A stretch of DNA of 64,000 bases, from positions 640,313-704,312 of the forward strand of contig JAJYUT010000002.1 of assembly GCA_021792365.1 (NCBI GenBank), in the 5' to 3' direction. Made by a program: the position numbers and the translations under genes. The DNA comes from Pseudomonadota bacterium (GTDB lineage: Bacteria > Pseudomonadota > Alphaproteobacteria > Dongiales > Dongiaceae). This document shows positions 63,837 through 64,000 of the stretch, in pieces (within the stretch, counting starts at the first letter, position 1; the number at the start of each line of letters is the position of its first letter). The notes under the pieces are model-generated. The model was not told the DNA's origin. It saw only the letters and a program-made list of their open reading frames with translations, and did no database searches.

Positions 63837-64000
63837 TTACGCCATCAAGGCCAGGTGGATCGTCGCTGGAACGGCGGCGGCGATCACGCCACAGGCGAGG
63901 GCGCGCCGGAGCGGCGCGCGCCTCGTGCTGCCGCTCTGCTCCGCCATGCGCGCGGTCGAGCGCGGCAGGCGCGCGCGGCCAACGATCATGGCCCGCACCA
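63837..64000 (-). CDS. C-terminal end of an unassigned gene (runs off window)
   Basis: An open minus-strand frame enters from beyond base 64,000 and stops at 63837-63839. Its last residues form a hydrophobic stretch (CGVIAAAVPATIHLALMA) after an Arg-rich part (STRRAPLRRALA). Only 53 codons are seen, and no family can be assigned. It converges with the cytochrome c' gene, whose stop is four bases away. Confidence 0.35.
   Translation of the reverse strand, partial: VRAMIVGRARLPRSTARMAEQSGSTRRAPLRRALACGVIAAAVPATIHLALMA

Overview
The window is chromosomal DNA from a GC-rich alphaproteobacterium, probably of Rhodospirillales type; this is judged from gene content and order, not from a search. The main indicators are the dinB / divK-pleD / rpmG / NUDIX / rnr / topA / dprA / plsY / pyrC / pyrB neighbourhood, a DUF1476 (F1-ATPase zeta) gene between purB and purC, an EipB (DUF1849) protein, an HWE-type histidine kinase and REP-like palindromic repeats with TGTCAT...ATGACA ends. 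No tRNA, rRNA, CRISPR, transposase or phage gene was seen.

Layout. 1-7.1 kb: a 5' piece of purC, then a four-gene zinc operon (znuA, a small CxxCxC protein, zevA-like DUF1007, zevB-like NicO permease) behind a perfect Zur operator, an NRDE protein, DUF1476, a desaturase and purB. 7.2-15.3 kb: accessory genes including a flavodoxin-fold oxidoreductase, an HPP-CBS protein, a cupin plus old-yellow-enzyme pair, a Rid protein, a TetR regulator facing an internally deleted dehydrogenase, a HicB-like protein and an EamA transporter. 15.3-25.6 kb: rpsD, a glutamine-synthetase-like/omega-aminotransferase pair (polyamine catabolism), a methyltransferase-glycosyltransferase gene broken by an amber codon, a SufR-like regulator, a flavin reductase, two MFS transporters and ruvX. 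25.6-30.5 kb: a CaiB/BaiF CoA-transferase, a 3,5-diaminohexanoate dehydrogenase-like gene, a frameshifted LysE exporter, TetR/GST and a VOC protein.

30.6-49.7 kb is the conserved core: pyrB-pyrC-plsY, rhodanese, dprA, topA, cupin, rnr, an S41 protease lipoprotein, NUDIX, rpmG, a four-PAS HWE hybrid kinase, pleD-divK and dinB. 49.7-57 kb: DUF1810, eipB, a 2-hydroxyacid dehydrogenase, GST, an agmatine-deiminase-family protein without its catalytic residues, aspS and rnd. 57-63.2 kb is a polyphosphate module: the ppk-ppx operon, sixA and a CYTH-CHAD protein. Both ppk and the CYTH-CHAD gene are preceded by PHO-box-like 11-bp direct repeats. The window ends with cytochrome c' and an unassigned partial frame.

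The strongest systems-level observations are the Zur-controlled zinc operon, which pairs ZnuA with ZevAB instead of ZnuBC, and the apparently PhoB-controlled polyphosphate module. Several genes carry clear lesions or have lost catalytic residues: the amber-split glycosyltransferase, frameshifted LysE, internally deleted Rossmann protein, dihydroorotase-like PyrC without HxH, and the deiminase without Cys/His.
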